Below, piece after piece: positions 37,996-45,758 of a stretch of 64,000 nt of DNA. Position 1 is the stretch's first letter; each line of letters opens with the position of its first letter. This DNA is from Planctomycetota bacterium (GTDB lineage: Bacteria; Planctomycetota; Planctomycetia; Pirellulales; Pirellulaceae), in contig JAPLNI010000028.1 in the NCBI GenBank assembly GCA_026692865.1, positions 124,001 through 188,000 of the forward strand. Direction: 5' to 3'. The notes beneath the pieces were generated by a model. The model did no database searches. It had not been told where the DNA came from and saw nothing but the letters and a program-made list of their open reading frames with translations. A program made the position numbers and the translations under genes.

Positions 37996-38079
37996 TCCTT
38001 CATGTGAATTGGCTAACTCGACTCGTTCATGTTCACGTTCATTCGACAACAGTGCATCCTAAGCTAGCAAGTGACCGCC

Positions 38080-38778
38080 ATGACAAACGCACTCGACTAC
38101 AAAATTGATTTTCGACCAGATTTCTCGCTCTTGACAGTAAACCTGCAACCGGGCCAAAAAGTCCACGCCGAACCCTCTGCGATGGCATCTATGAGTCCGA
38201 CGCTAACGATGAAAGCGGCTCTCAAAGGGGGGGCGATGAAATCGCTTGGAAGGATGTTTGGCGGCGAAAGTATGGTCGTCAATACGTTTACAGCATCCAA
38301 AGGGCCCGGCGAGGTGATCTTCGCTCCAGGGCATCTTGGCGACACCCAGCACTATCGCTTAACTGGTGGATCGCTCATCCTCCAGCGTGGAGCCTTTATG
38401 GTGCATAGCGAAGGAGTCGAGATTACTGGCAAGTGGCAAGGAGCAAAAGGTTTCTTTAGCGGTGAGGGACTGGTATTGCTGAAAGCAACAGGGACCGGCG
38501 ATGTTTTTTTCAACTCCTACGGTGCAGTCATAGAAGTTGATGTTACCGACAATTACGTTGTCGACACTGGCTACATCGTCGCCTTTGAAGACACACTCCA
38601 ATATCAAATTACAACACTGCCAGGCTTACGAGGCGGCGGTATAAAACGCCTCTTCTTCAGCGGCGAAGGACTTGTCTGCCAATTCTCTGGTCAAGGTCGA
38701 CTTTGGATTCAAACTCGATATGTAAACCCTTTTTTGTCGTGGATCAACCGGTTCCGACCCACTACGAAAAACGATTGA
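38080..38778 (+). CDS. AIM24/TIGR00266-family protein, paralogue 3
   Basis: A 232-residue third copy, MTNALDYKIDFRPDFSLL, with SAMASMSPTLTMKAAL, FGGESMVVNTFTA, FSGEGLVLLKATGTGDVF and VDTGYIVAFEDTLQYQI. Its C-terminus FSGEGLVCQFSGQGRLWIQTR is closest to copy 2. A GTG at 38071 is an alternative start three codons upstream. The 84-base gap before it is longer than the gap between copies 1 and 2. The gene is followed by the duplicated hairpin region at 38795-39051, which may end the transcript. Confidence 0.88.
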   Translation: MTNALDYKIDFRPDFSLLTVNLQPGQKVHAEPSAMASMSPTLTMKAALKGGAMKSLGRMFGGESMVVNTFTASKGPGEVIFAPGHLGDTQHYRLTGGSLILQRGAFMVHSEGVEITGKWQGAKGFFSGEGLVLLKATGTGDVFFNSYGAVIEVDVTDNYVVDTGYIVAFEDTLQYQITTLPGLRGGGIKRLFFSGEGLVCQFSGQGRLWIQTRYVNPFLSWINRFRPTTKND

Positions 38779-38794
38779 GTGGTATGAACTGGAA

Positions 38795-39051
38795 GAGCCT
38801 CGCGTGCTAATTGAATCGTTTGGTTAGCGAAGACTTTTTAGATTGATCACCGATTGATAAGTCTTTAAGCTCCGCCAAGCCGGAGCACTCCAAATTTGGA
38901 CTGCTGTGACTTGTCACAGCTTTCGGGCGAGCGACGTGACGCGAAAGAAAGAGCCTTGTGTGATCACTAAATCGTTTGGTTGGCGAAGACTTTTTAGATT
39001 GATCACCGATTGATAAGTCTTTAAGCTCCGCCAAGCCGGAGCACTCCAAAT
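38795..39051. repeat. Two direct copies of a ~100-bp unit, each with a GC hairpin
   Basis: The segments 38795-38895 and 38951-39051 are near-identical, with period 156, differing mainly in the first 20 bases (A/G at the GGTTaGCG/GGTTgGCG position). Each holds a hairpin GCTCCG...CGGAGC (38869-38886 and 39025-39042) and the flanking pair AAGACTT/AAGTCTT. The unrepeated spacer contains another perfect hairpin, GCTGTGAC-TT-GTCACAGC. The region lies between convergent genes and could act as a bidirectional terminator, although no T-tract is present. Confidence 0.85.
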
Positions 39052-39073
39052 AAAATTCCACAAAGTACGTTTT

Positions 39074-40504
39074 TCAAAAATTCAAACCGAGTATGTGGGA
39101 AATCGCATCTTTCAAGGAGCTACATCTAAACTCGTAGCCTGAATCTAACAGTTTTCGATTCGATGCGTTCGTGCTCGCTAGTAACAAAGAGTCAGCCATC
39201 TCACCCAGAACTAGTTTTAAAGCAAAGCCAGGCGCAGGAAGGAGAGCCGGGCGGTTGAGTAAACTTGCGAGAGTCAGAGTGAACTGCCGATTGGTCTCCG
39301 CATCGCCAGTAAAATTGTACGGACCCGAGCAAGCAGGATTTAAAGCCAACCAAATAAACGCACTTGCCGCATCTTCCTTGGAAATCCAACTCCAGTATTG
39401 ATTGCCACTGCCCATATTGCCACCAACGCCCCATTGAACGACCGGTAGCATCTTAGCGAGCGCTCCCGAACGCGGATCCAAAACGATCCCTAAGCGTCCG
39501 AAACATCTTCTCGTTCCACATGTGTCTAAGCTCGACGAAGCATTCTCCCATCTCGACGCCAACTGCCCAAGAAAATCTTGAGCCACCGGAAAACTTTCGT
39601 CTGCTACAGAATCTCCGATAGAGCCGTACATCCCAACTCCCGATGCTGACACAAACGCTTTGGGAGGGTTTGTCAGCCGAGCGAGTTGTAACGCCAGCTT
39701 CTCTGTCGCGTCGACTCGGCTTGCCACGAGCTCTTTGCGAACAGATTCAGTCCATCGCGAATCAGCAATACCCTTACCCGCAAGGTGAATTACGGCATCG
39801 ATTCCATCAAGATCATCCGGCCTTGATAACCCATTTCTAGGGTCCCATGACGTTGTGGATACTATTTGCCGTTCATTTGAAACCGATCCCGATGCCGACG
39901 GAGCATTTGCAAGACGTGCATCTTGTGATCTATCGAGCTTGATAACACGATGCCCGAGAACTGTTAAAAGCGAACAAACACTTTTTCCGACTAGACCATT
40001 ACAACCAGAGACTGCAACGGTCTTCGATTCACCGGATGTAATGTTTGATAGCGAGTTCCCGAAACAAAGGTCCTCCAAAGTTTGACGGTGCCGAAATCGA
40101 AACATCGCATCGAGTTTTTTGGAAGCGATACCTGAACCGAACAGCTGCCCCAACGCACCTAGCGGAAGTCGGTAGTCGATTCTATCAGTCAGGGCGCAAC
40201 GATTTGTTCCGATTGCCGCAATCGAGTGTTTATGCTCCCATGAGGCAAATGGTCCGTAAACCTGAACGTCTGAAAAGAGGCTGGGCGGCTCATAAAGATC
40301 GTGCCTCGCAAGCCAGTCAAGACGCTTACCGAGGATGTTCGCTCTCAGCAAAACCTCGCTACCCGGAAGAATCGAATTGGCCGACCTGATGATTTCGACT
40401 GATTCCCAAGGAGGAACCAGACGATTGAGCGCACCTGGTCGGGCATGATATTCAAATGCTTCCGATTGAGATACCGGAAGCTCAATCGATTTTTCAAATC
40501 TCAC
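39074..40504 (-). CDS. SRPBCC domain fused to TIGR01777-type NAD(P)-binding epimerase
   Basis: A 476-residue two-domain protein. Residues 1-150 are an SRPBCC (START-like) lipid/ligand-binding domain (FEKSIELPVSQSEAFEYHARPG, VYGPFASWEHKH). From about 163 a short-chain dehydrogenase fold begins with VAVSGCNGLVGKSVC (Rossmann glycine loop), and contains VIHLAGKGIADSRWTESVRKE, which is the YfcH/TIGR01777 hallmark, then GVGMYGSIGD and WSWISKEDAASAF. The substrate is unknown. Its ATG overlaps the stop of the sigma-factor gene (ATGA at 40501-40504), so it is translated in tandem with that regulator. In other bacteria this family often lies in light- or B12-regulated loci. Confidence 0.9.
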   Translation of the reverse strand: MRFEKSIELPVSQSEAFEYHARPGALNRLVPPWESVEIIRSANSILPGSEVLLRANILGKRLDWLARHDLYEPPSLFSDVQVYGPFASWEHKHSIAAIGTNRCALTDRIDYRLPLGALGQLFGSGIASKKLDAMFRFRHRQTLEDLCFGNSLSNITSGESKTVAVSGCNGLVGKSVCSLLTVLGHRVIKLDRSQDARLANAPSASGSVSNERQIVSTTSWDPRNGLSRPDDLDGIDAVIHLAGKGIADSRWTESVRKELVASRVDATEKLALQLARLTNPPKAFVSASGVGMYGSIGDSVADESFPVAQDFLGQLASRWENASSSLDTCGTRRCFGRLGIVLDPRSGALAKMLPVVQWGVGGNMGSGNQYWSWISKEDAASAFIWLALNPACSGPYNFTGDAETNRQFTLTLASLLNRPALLPAPGFALKLVLGEMADSLLLASTNASNRKLLDSGYEFRCSSLKDAISHILGLNF

Positions 40505-41655
40505 GAGTCAATTTCTGGAAGAGCGGCTTCGGAAACCATTCCACGTAGTTTGTCCAAGGCCCGCTTCTCTAGCTGGCGAACGCGTTCTTTTGACACACCG
40601 AGTTTATCGGCTAGTCGCTGCAGTGTCTGCACGTTGCGATGTCCACCCAACGAAAATCGAGCTCGCACGATAAACTTCTCCCGTCGGTCCAAATGATCGA
40701 GCATGATGCCGAGCTTACCACGCAGCTCGTCCCATCGCTGAATCGAAATCGAAGATTCTGTCTTGGCGTCGCTCACATCGATACCAGACTCTTGAATACT
40801 TGTTGTGACTTTCAAACGTTCCTTTTGCTTTTGCATCACGATACGATACGCGTTTCGGCGAACGACTTGCGTCGCGTAGGTGCTAAACCGGAAGCCACGA
40901 TCATAGTCAAACTTATCAATAGCTCGCATCAATCCAACGATCCCGTCACTCAGGAGATCATCAAAGACGTTATTGGGATTGACGAACTTTTTCACGATCG
41001 AAATCACTAATCGCATGTTGGATTTCACAATTAGATCTCGGTACCAATCGGAAGCACGCACAAGAGCGTCAATCCGCTTCAGCGACCAATCATTTGCATT
41101 TTCCACGGTTAGAGCTTGCTTGCGTTTGGTTGCCAGGTGACGCAAGTAGTTCATCCTACGGAACAAAATTCTCTCTTCTTCAGGGGTTAGCAGCCGTGTT
41201 TCGCAGAGTCTTGCAAGGTGTGCAGGCAAGCCTGTTAGCCGAGCCGCTCGTACTTTTGTTACTTCTTGGAGTCCACTACCAAAAAGCGTAGTCCCCATTA
41301 TCTCACTTTGGGCGGATGGGTCGTCAAACCCCTCGTTACCGATCAAATCTATTTCCGTCGCAAGAATCCGCTTTGTGCGAATCGACAAAGGTTCAATAAT
41401 TTCCTCGGGGAATAAAAGCTGAGCGTAAGCAATGAAAGACGCTTCTAGCTTCGGATTGCGAAAGGTCTTCAGAGACCGAGGCCCAAACGATTTCGCCTTG
41501 GCGGGGACTGCCGAATCAGGCTTTTGGGCCTTTAACTTACTTACCTGCGATTTATCCAACTGGGGTTTCTTTGTCTCGGAGAACGCAGTGCTTTCTTTGG
41601 AACATTTTGCGACGGATTGTATTCTACGTTTTGTTTCCACCTTAACAGCCGCCAT
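40501..41655 (-). CDS. RNA polymerase sigma factor, sigma-70 family (group 2/3-like)
   Basis: A 384-residue sigma factor. Region 2 reads NMRLVISIVKKFVNP, DLLSDGIVGLMRAIDKF and FRFSTYATQVVRRNAYRI. The usual Trp pair used in -10 melting (WWIR) is QVVRR here. Region 4 is LQRLADKLGVSKERVRQLEKRAL, a complete helix-turn-helix for the -35 element. The first roughly 100 residues are basic and unrelated to sigma region 1. The start ATG at 41655 has an excellent AAGGAG site. It overlaps the SRPBCC-epimerase gene by four bases and is divergent from the MerR/B12-type regulator, which suggests regulation by it. The target regulon is unknown. Confidence 0.92.
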   Translation of the reverse strand: MAAVKVETKRRIQSVAKCSKESTAFSETKKPQLDKSQVSKLKAQKPDSAVPAKAKSFGPRSLKTFRNPKLEASFIAYAQLLFPEEIIEPLSIRTKRILATEIDLIGNEGFDDPSAQSEIMGTTLFGSGLQEVTKVRAARLTGLPAHLARLCETRLLTPEEERILFRRMNYLRHLATKRKQALTVENANDWSLKRIDALVRASDWYRDLIVKSNMRLVISIVKKFVNPNNVFDDLLSDGIVGLMRAIDKFDYDRGFRFSTYATQVVRRNAYRIVMQKQKERLKVTTSIQESGIDVSDAKTESSISIQRWDELRGKLGIMLDHLDRREKFIVRARFSLGGHRNVQTLQRLADKLGVSKERVRQLEKRALDKLRGMVSEAALPEIDS

Positions 41656-41723
41656 GAGATCTCTCCTTGGTCAAAATACTTTGTAGCCCGAGAAGGCACA
41701 TTACCGGCACTAATCCGTCGGGC

Positions 41724-41911
41724 TGAACGTTTACCGATCTTAAAAAATCGGCCAAAACGTCCGGCTGGTTATACCGCTATCCGTCCGAACAAACAACTAA
41801 AATAAAACCATTCGTTTCCTACAACCCGAAAAAATAAAAGAAAACCATAATTTCGCGAAAGACACTTCCTTTTTTAACGTGCGAGTTATGCTAGTAGAGG
41901 TGAACGTTTAC
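41724..41911. promoter_or_regulatory. Candidate operator pair in the sigma factor/regulator promoter region
   Basis: TGAACGTTTAC occurs exactly twice in this divergent region, at 41724-41734 and 41901-41911, 177 bases apart. The first is 69 bases upstream of the sigma-factor ATG; the second lies just inside or before the regulator gene, depending on which start is used. A direct repeat at both promoters of a divergent regulator pair is what an autoregulatory binding site would look like. This is an inference from sequence only. Confidence 0.3.
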
Positions 41912-41965
41912 GCGGGGCAAAATCGTTCACAGCTACTCGCAGACTCTTCTTTTAAACGGTGCCTC

Positions 41966-42892
41966 ATGGACGAAATTTTGACCCCAAAGCAGGTTGCGCA
42001 GGCATTAAACGTTAGCGAATCTTCCATCAAGCGATGGTGCGATCGTGGCGTTATTGAGTCTTTGAAAACTGGCGGCGGGCATCGACGAATTTCGATCGAC
42101 TCGTTGATGGCATTTCTGGAGTCGACAAATCGAAAAGTTACCGATCCTTTGGCTATTGGGATGATCCCGGGTTCGAAAATGGGACTCAAAGCCAAATCGA
42201 CCGTACTCGAGGTGACTCGATCGTTTACGAAAGAGGAGCAAACGAAGCGACAGATGTTTGAGAACGCATTAATCCGCGGAGACGAACGAGAGTGCCGAAA
42301 AATTCTCATTTATTGGTATTCGGCTCGCGAGACATTCGCAGCGGTCGCGGACGAATTGATCGCGACGACGTTCCGAAATATCGGCGATCTTTGGAAGAAC
42401 GGGTCGATCGAGATCTTTCAAGAGCGGCGCGGGTGCGAGATTGTCTCGCGATTGGTTCAAGAGTTTCGGCGGCTCATACTCGAGCCACTACCCAACTCAC
42501 CTAAAGCGATCGGAGCATCGGCGTCCGGCGATCACTATTCTATCCCCGGACAGTTGGTCGAAGTTTCTTTGCGAGAGGCTGGCTGGCACGCGACTAATCT
42601 AGGTTCGAACTTGCCCTTCGAAACGATTCTTGAAGCCGTTCGCCATGAACAGCCGCGATTGGTTTGGATTAGTGTTTCCAATGTCGACGACGAGGAAAGT
42701 TTCATTAAGCAATTCAATGAATTCGCTGCTGACCTTCCCGAGTCGACCATATGTTTGGTTGGAGGACGAGTCCTCGATGAAAGAATGCGTCAGCGACTCC
42801 GATACACGGCTCACTGCGACTCAATGCTGCACCTGAGCCAATTAGCAGATGAGCTTCGCTCTGAAAACCTGAAGCTAGCTCGATCTAGTTAG
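41966..42892 (+). CDS. MerR-type HTH regulator with a C-terminal B12-binding-like domain
   Basis: A 308-residue transcription factor. The N-terminus ILTPKQVAQALNVSESSIKRWCDRG is a MerR/excisionase-type HTH, followed by IESLKTGGGHRRIS. Residues about 95-185 are helical, like the B12-binding cap (VADELIATTFRNIGDLWKNG). The C-terminal Rossmann-like domain contains SLREAGWHATNLGSNLPF and LVWISVSNV, as in CarH/LitR photoreceptors. The cobalamin-binding ExHxxG position reads GDHYSIPG, which does not fit the motif, so B12 binding is uncertain. Starts at 41879 (GTG) or 41888 are possible, but ATG 41966 begins at the HTH. It is divergent from the sigma factor. Confidence 0.82.
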   Translation: MDEILTPKQVAQALNVSESSIKRWCDRGVIESLKTGGGHRRISIDSLMAFLESTNRKVTDPLAIGMIPGSKMGLKAKSTVLEVTRSFTKEEQTKRQMFENALIRGDERECRKILIYWYSARETFAAVADELIATTFRNIGDLWKNGSIEIFQERRGCEIVSRLVQEFRRLILEPLPNSPKAIGASASGDHYSIPGQLVEVSLREAGWHATNLGSNLPFETILEAVRHEQPRLVWISVSNVDDEESFIKQFNEFAADLPESTICLVGGRVLDERMRQRLRYTAHCDSMLHLSQLADELRSENLKLARSS

Positions 42893-42960
42893 CTCGATAT
42901 ATACTCCAGCCCGATGAAAATGTTTCTTTTCTGAATCCAGTTCTGGACGTCTATTTGACT

Positions 42961-44379
42961 TTACTTACCGATACAAAATCGGCTGAATAGAGCGTCGAGA
43001 ATGTCATCTGTGTAGACTTCCCCTGCTACGCTACCAATTGCTTCGAGAGCAAGACGCAATTCCCCTGCGACAATCTCATCACCACCATGATCTAATGCGA
43101 GTCGTGCGTTGGTTAATGCCGACAAGGCTTCTTGCAAGGATGCTTGGCACCGAATCGCAGTTGCGCCGACCACCATCGAGGACTCTGCTGCTTCGGAGTC
43201 GTGCCAATTGAAAATTGCGTCTATTAATTCGCCGAGTCCTACTGCATCACGGGAACTGGTTTCAAATACTCGCGTTGTTTCTGGGAGATCAACATTGGCC
43301 GCAGGACGCTCAAGTGACTCGCACTTGGTCCACACCAACCAAGTATCCGCATGATCACAACGAAGTTTCAAATAAGAGTCTACTTCTATGCAAAGCAATG
43401 CTTCGTCCAAAGTGGAATCGACGCAATAAAGAAGTAGTCGTGCGGCCTCGCGTTGGGAGGCAGTCATGCCTCCAGCAAGACCATCGACATCCGTGGCTAG
43501 CGTCATTGGCTCAGGATTTGAAAGCCCCGATCCTGGAACTCCGGCAGTGTCCACTAAGTCAATCGACCGACCGTTTCGCTTCAGCTCAGTCTTCAAATAG
43601 TCACGAGTTGTACCAGCTTGACTGTGAACAATCGCGGTTGTATTTCCAGTCATCGCATTCAGTAGCGAACTTTTACCCGCGTTCGGGCTACCAGTAAGAA
43701 CTACGCCGATCACTTCACGACTGCTACCGCGCTGCGAAAGTTGATCGACCAAAACTTGGATCGCTTTATGCGATTCTGCAATCCTGGTTATTACTTCATC
43801 TGAAGAAATGAACGAGATGTCCTCGTCAACGAAATCAAGCCCCGCTTCGAGATCCGCTAGAAGCTCAATAAGAGACGTACGAACATTCCGCAATGGTTGC
43901 GATAGCCCACCCGCGAGTTGATGTAAGGCGACTTCAAATTGTCGATCGTTGGTTGCGTTGATGGCTCCAAGGACGGCTTCGCATTGCGTCAAATCCATTC
44001 GACCAGAAAGGAACGCGCGAAGCGTAAACTCTCCAGGTTCCGCGATCCTTGCTCCATGATTGGCTAAAATGGAAAGGACTCGATTCAGCAGAATTTGATT
44101 GCCAACCATATGCAATTCCGCAGCTGGTGAACCGGTATAGCTGCGATGAGTTGGCCACAACCAAACGTCTATATCCAGATTACCGAATGGCTCACCGAGC
44201 GGAAAGGAAACCGTTGATCGAGTTGCATTCTTGGATTCGAATCGCGATGACCCAATCGACGATAAGATTGCTGATAAGATTGCTACAGTGTCTGGACCAG
44301 CGATTCGAATTGCACCGCGAGTTGCTGCTGCGGTGCCAGTCGCGATGGCACAGATTGTTGTTTGAGTGTCCCACCGCAC
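42961..44379 (-). CDS. mnmE: tRNA uridine-5-carboxymethylaminomethyl(34) synthesis GTPase MnmE
   Basis: A 472-residue GTPase that, with MnmG, modifies the wobble uridine of certain tRNAs. The N-terminal folate-binding domain starts TTICAIATGTAAATRGAIRI. The inserted G domain has G1 GSPNAGKSSLLNA, G2 AGTTRDYLK and G3 DTAGVPGSG. The guanine-specificity loop, normally NKxD, is read as TKCE (VWTKCESL), a clear deviation. The protein ends FCIGK, the invariant C-terminal Cys motif for modification chemistry. Length is normal (about 455). It is downstream of trxB on the same strand, 218 bases away. Confidence 0.95.
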   Translation of the reverse strand: MRWDTQTTICAIATGTAAATRGAIRIAGPDTVAILSAILSSIGSSRFESKNATRSTVSFPLGEPFGNLDIDVWLWPTHRSYTGSPAAELHMVGNQILLNRVLSILANHGARIAEPGEFTLRAFLSGRMDLTQCEAVLGAINATNDRQFEVALHQLAGGLSQPLRNVRTSLIELLADLEAGLDFVDEDISFISSDEVITRIAESHKAIQVLVDQLSQRGSSREVIGVVLTGSPNAGKSSLLNAMTGNTTAIVHSQAGTTRDYLKTELKRNGRSIDLVDTAGVPGSGLSNPEPMTLATDVDGLAGGMTASQREAARLLLYCVDSTLDEALLCIEVDSYLKLRCDHADTWLVWTKCESLERPAANVDLPETTRVFETSSRDAVGLGELIDAIFNWHDSEAAESSMVVGATAIRCQASLQEALSALTNARLALDHGGDEIVAGELRLALEAIGSVAGEVYTDDILDALFSRFCIGK

Positions 44380-44440
44380 TGCAATCTACCTCGAATCTAT
44401 ATGATTTGATTTCGACTTATGCCCTTGAGATTGCACGAGC

Positions 44441-44521
44441 CTTAAGCGCTAGCCGTGTTAAACGACTAACCAACTGCTTTCGATTGCACGCCAAACGACG
44501 CGGCTAGCGCCAACGGCTTAG
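44441..44521. repeat. Inverted repeat between mnmE and trxB
   Basis: GCGCTAGCCG at 44446-44455 is exactly complementary to CGGCTAGCGC at 44501-44510. Outer CTTA/TAAG sequences extend the pairing after a 5-base bulge (CAACG). I recall related CTAGCGCCAACGGCTTA sequences from intergenic DNA of Rhodopirellula-type genomes, but have not checked. Confidence 0.65.
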
Positions 44522-44597
44522 GGAATTGCGAGTGTAATTTGAAACGAGGTTGGTTAAAAATCTCTGTGTTAGTTAACCCAAGATTCAGTTGGGCAAA

Positions 44598-45656
44598 CTA
44601 GATGATTCCGTGGTGCGAAAGATAACGTTCCGCGTCGAGTGCGGCCATACAGCCTGTACCGGACGAGGTGATCGCTTGTCGGTAGTTATCGTCCGACACA
44701 TCTCCTGCAGAAAACACCCCTTCGACGCTGGTGTAGGTTCGGAATGATTTTTTCCAAACGACATACCCCTTGTCAGTCAATTCCAGTTGGCCTTTGAGGA
44801 AGTTTGTGTTGGGCGTGTGACCGATGGCTAGAAACATGCCGGTGGCTTCCAGGTCACGCGTCGATTGGTCTTGCACATTTTTCACTCGGACCATGGTCAA
44901 ACCAGTCTTCTCGGTTCCGATCACTTCTTCGACTTGGCTAAACCAAACTGGCTCAATTTTCTTATTATCTAGCGCACGTTGTTGCATGATTTTAGAAGCT
45001 CGCAACTCGCCGCGACGGTGTACCAAGTAGACCTTCGACGCGTACTTCGAAAGATAGGTTGCTTCTTCAACAGCCGAATCACCACCGCCGACAACGACGA
45101 TAGGTTTGTTGCGGAAACGAGGAAGTGCTCCGTCGCAAACCGCGCAAGCACTCACGCCACGATTCTTGTAAGCCTGCTCACTGGGAAGCCCAAGGTAGTT
45201 GGCCTTGGCACCGGTTGCCACGATCAGCGAATGCGCTTCATGGGTTCCATTTTCGCTAGTCGTGACTACAAAAGGCTTCTTCGATAAATCAACCGAAACC
45301 ACGTCGTCGGTGATGATTCGCGTACCAAAGTTCGAGGCCTGCTGACGCATAAGTTCCATCAGTTCGGGGCCTGTTACCGCGTGGGGATGCTCGTCGATCG
45401 GCGGCATCATTTGGATTCGATCTTTGCTGATAGCCGTTTCCAAGAATCGCTTCAGATCGCCTGCAGGATAGCCCGCGTAGTTTTCGACTTCGGTTGTCTG
45501 AGCAAGTTGGCCCAGCGGAAGAGTTCCTTGCATCCGGTTTTCTTCAGTGATCGCTCCTTCGAAAAGCAACGGCTGGATATTAGCACGAGCCGCATAAATA
45601 GCTGCCGACCAACCCGCAGGGCCGCTTCCAATAATAATGCAATTTTCAACAGGCAT
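44598..45656 (-). CDS. trxB: Thioredoxin reductase
   Basis: A 352-residue NADPH-dependent flavoenzyme that keeps thioredoxin reduced in the cytoplasm. The FAD loop is [19 protein letters not shown], the redox-active pair is CAVC in [11 protein letters not shown], the NADP loop is [15 protein letters not shown], and the second FAD motif is [14 protein letters not shown]. The open frame continues to 45737, but the ATG at 45656 gives [12 protein letters not shown], which starts just before the FAD strand as in all family members. Ribosome-binding signals are weak. It lies 102 bases after the PQQ-propeller gene on the same strand. Confidence 0.95.
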   Translation of the reverse strand: MPVENCIIIGSGPAGWSAAIYAARANIQPLLFEGAITEENRMQGTLPLGQLAQTTEVENYAGYPAGDLKRFLETAISKDRIQMMPPIDEHPHAVTGPELMELMRQQASNFGTRIITDDVVSVDLSKKPFVVTTSENGTHEAHSLIVATGAKANYLGLPSEQAYKNRGVSACAVCDGALPRFRNKPIVVVGGGDSAVEEATYLSKYASKVYLVHRRGELRASKIMQQRALDNKKIEPVWFSQVEEVIGTEKTGLTMVRVKNVQDQSTRDLEATGMFLAIGHTPNTNFLKGQLELTDKGYVVWKKSFRTYTSVEGVFSAGDVSDDNYRQAITSSGTGCMAALDAERYLSHHGII

Positions 45657-45758
45657 AAAACAAGATTCACTTGAAAAACAGGGGGAAATGATCCATCGCG
45701 GTGCGACTTTGTGATTCGAATTGTAGCTCGCAGGCAAGTTTTCAGGAAGCGATCTCGA

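Noticed and set aside
38795-39051. CRISPR array
   Set aside because: Only two copies of about 100 bases with one 55-base spacer, not short repeats with many regular spacers, and no cas gene is near.
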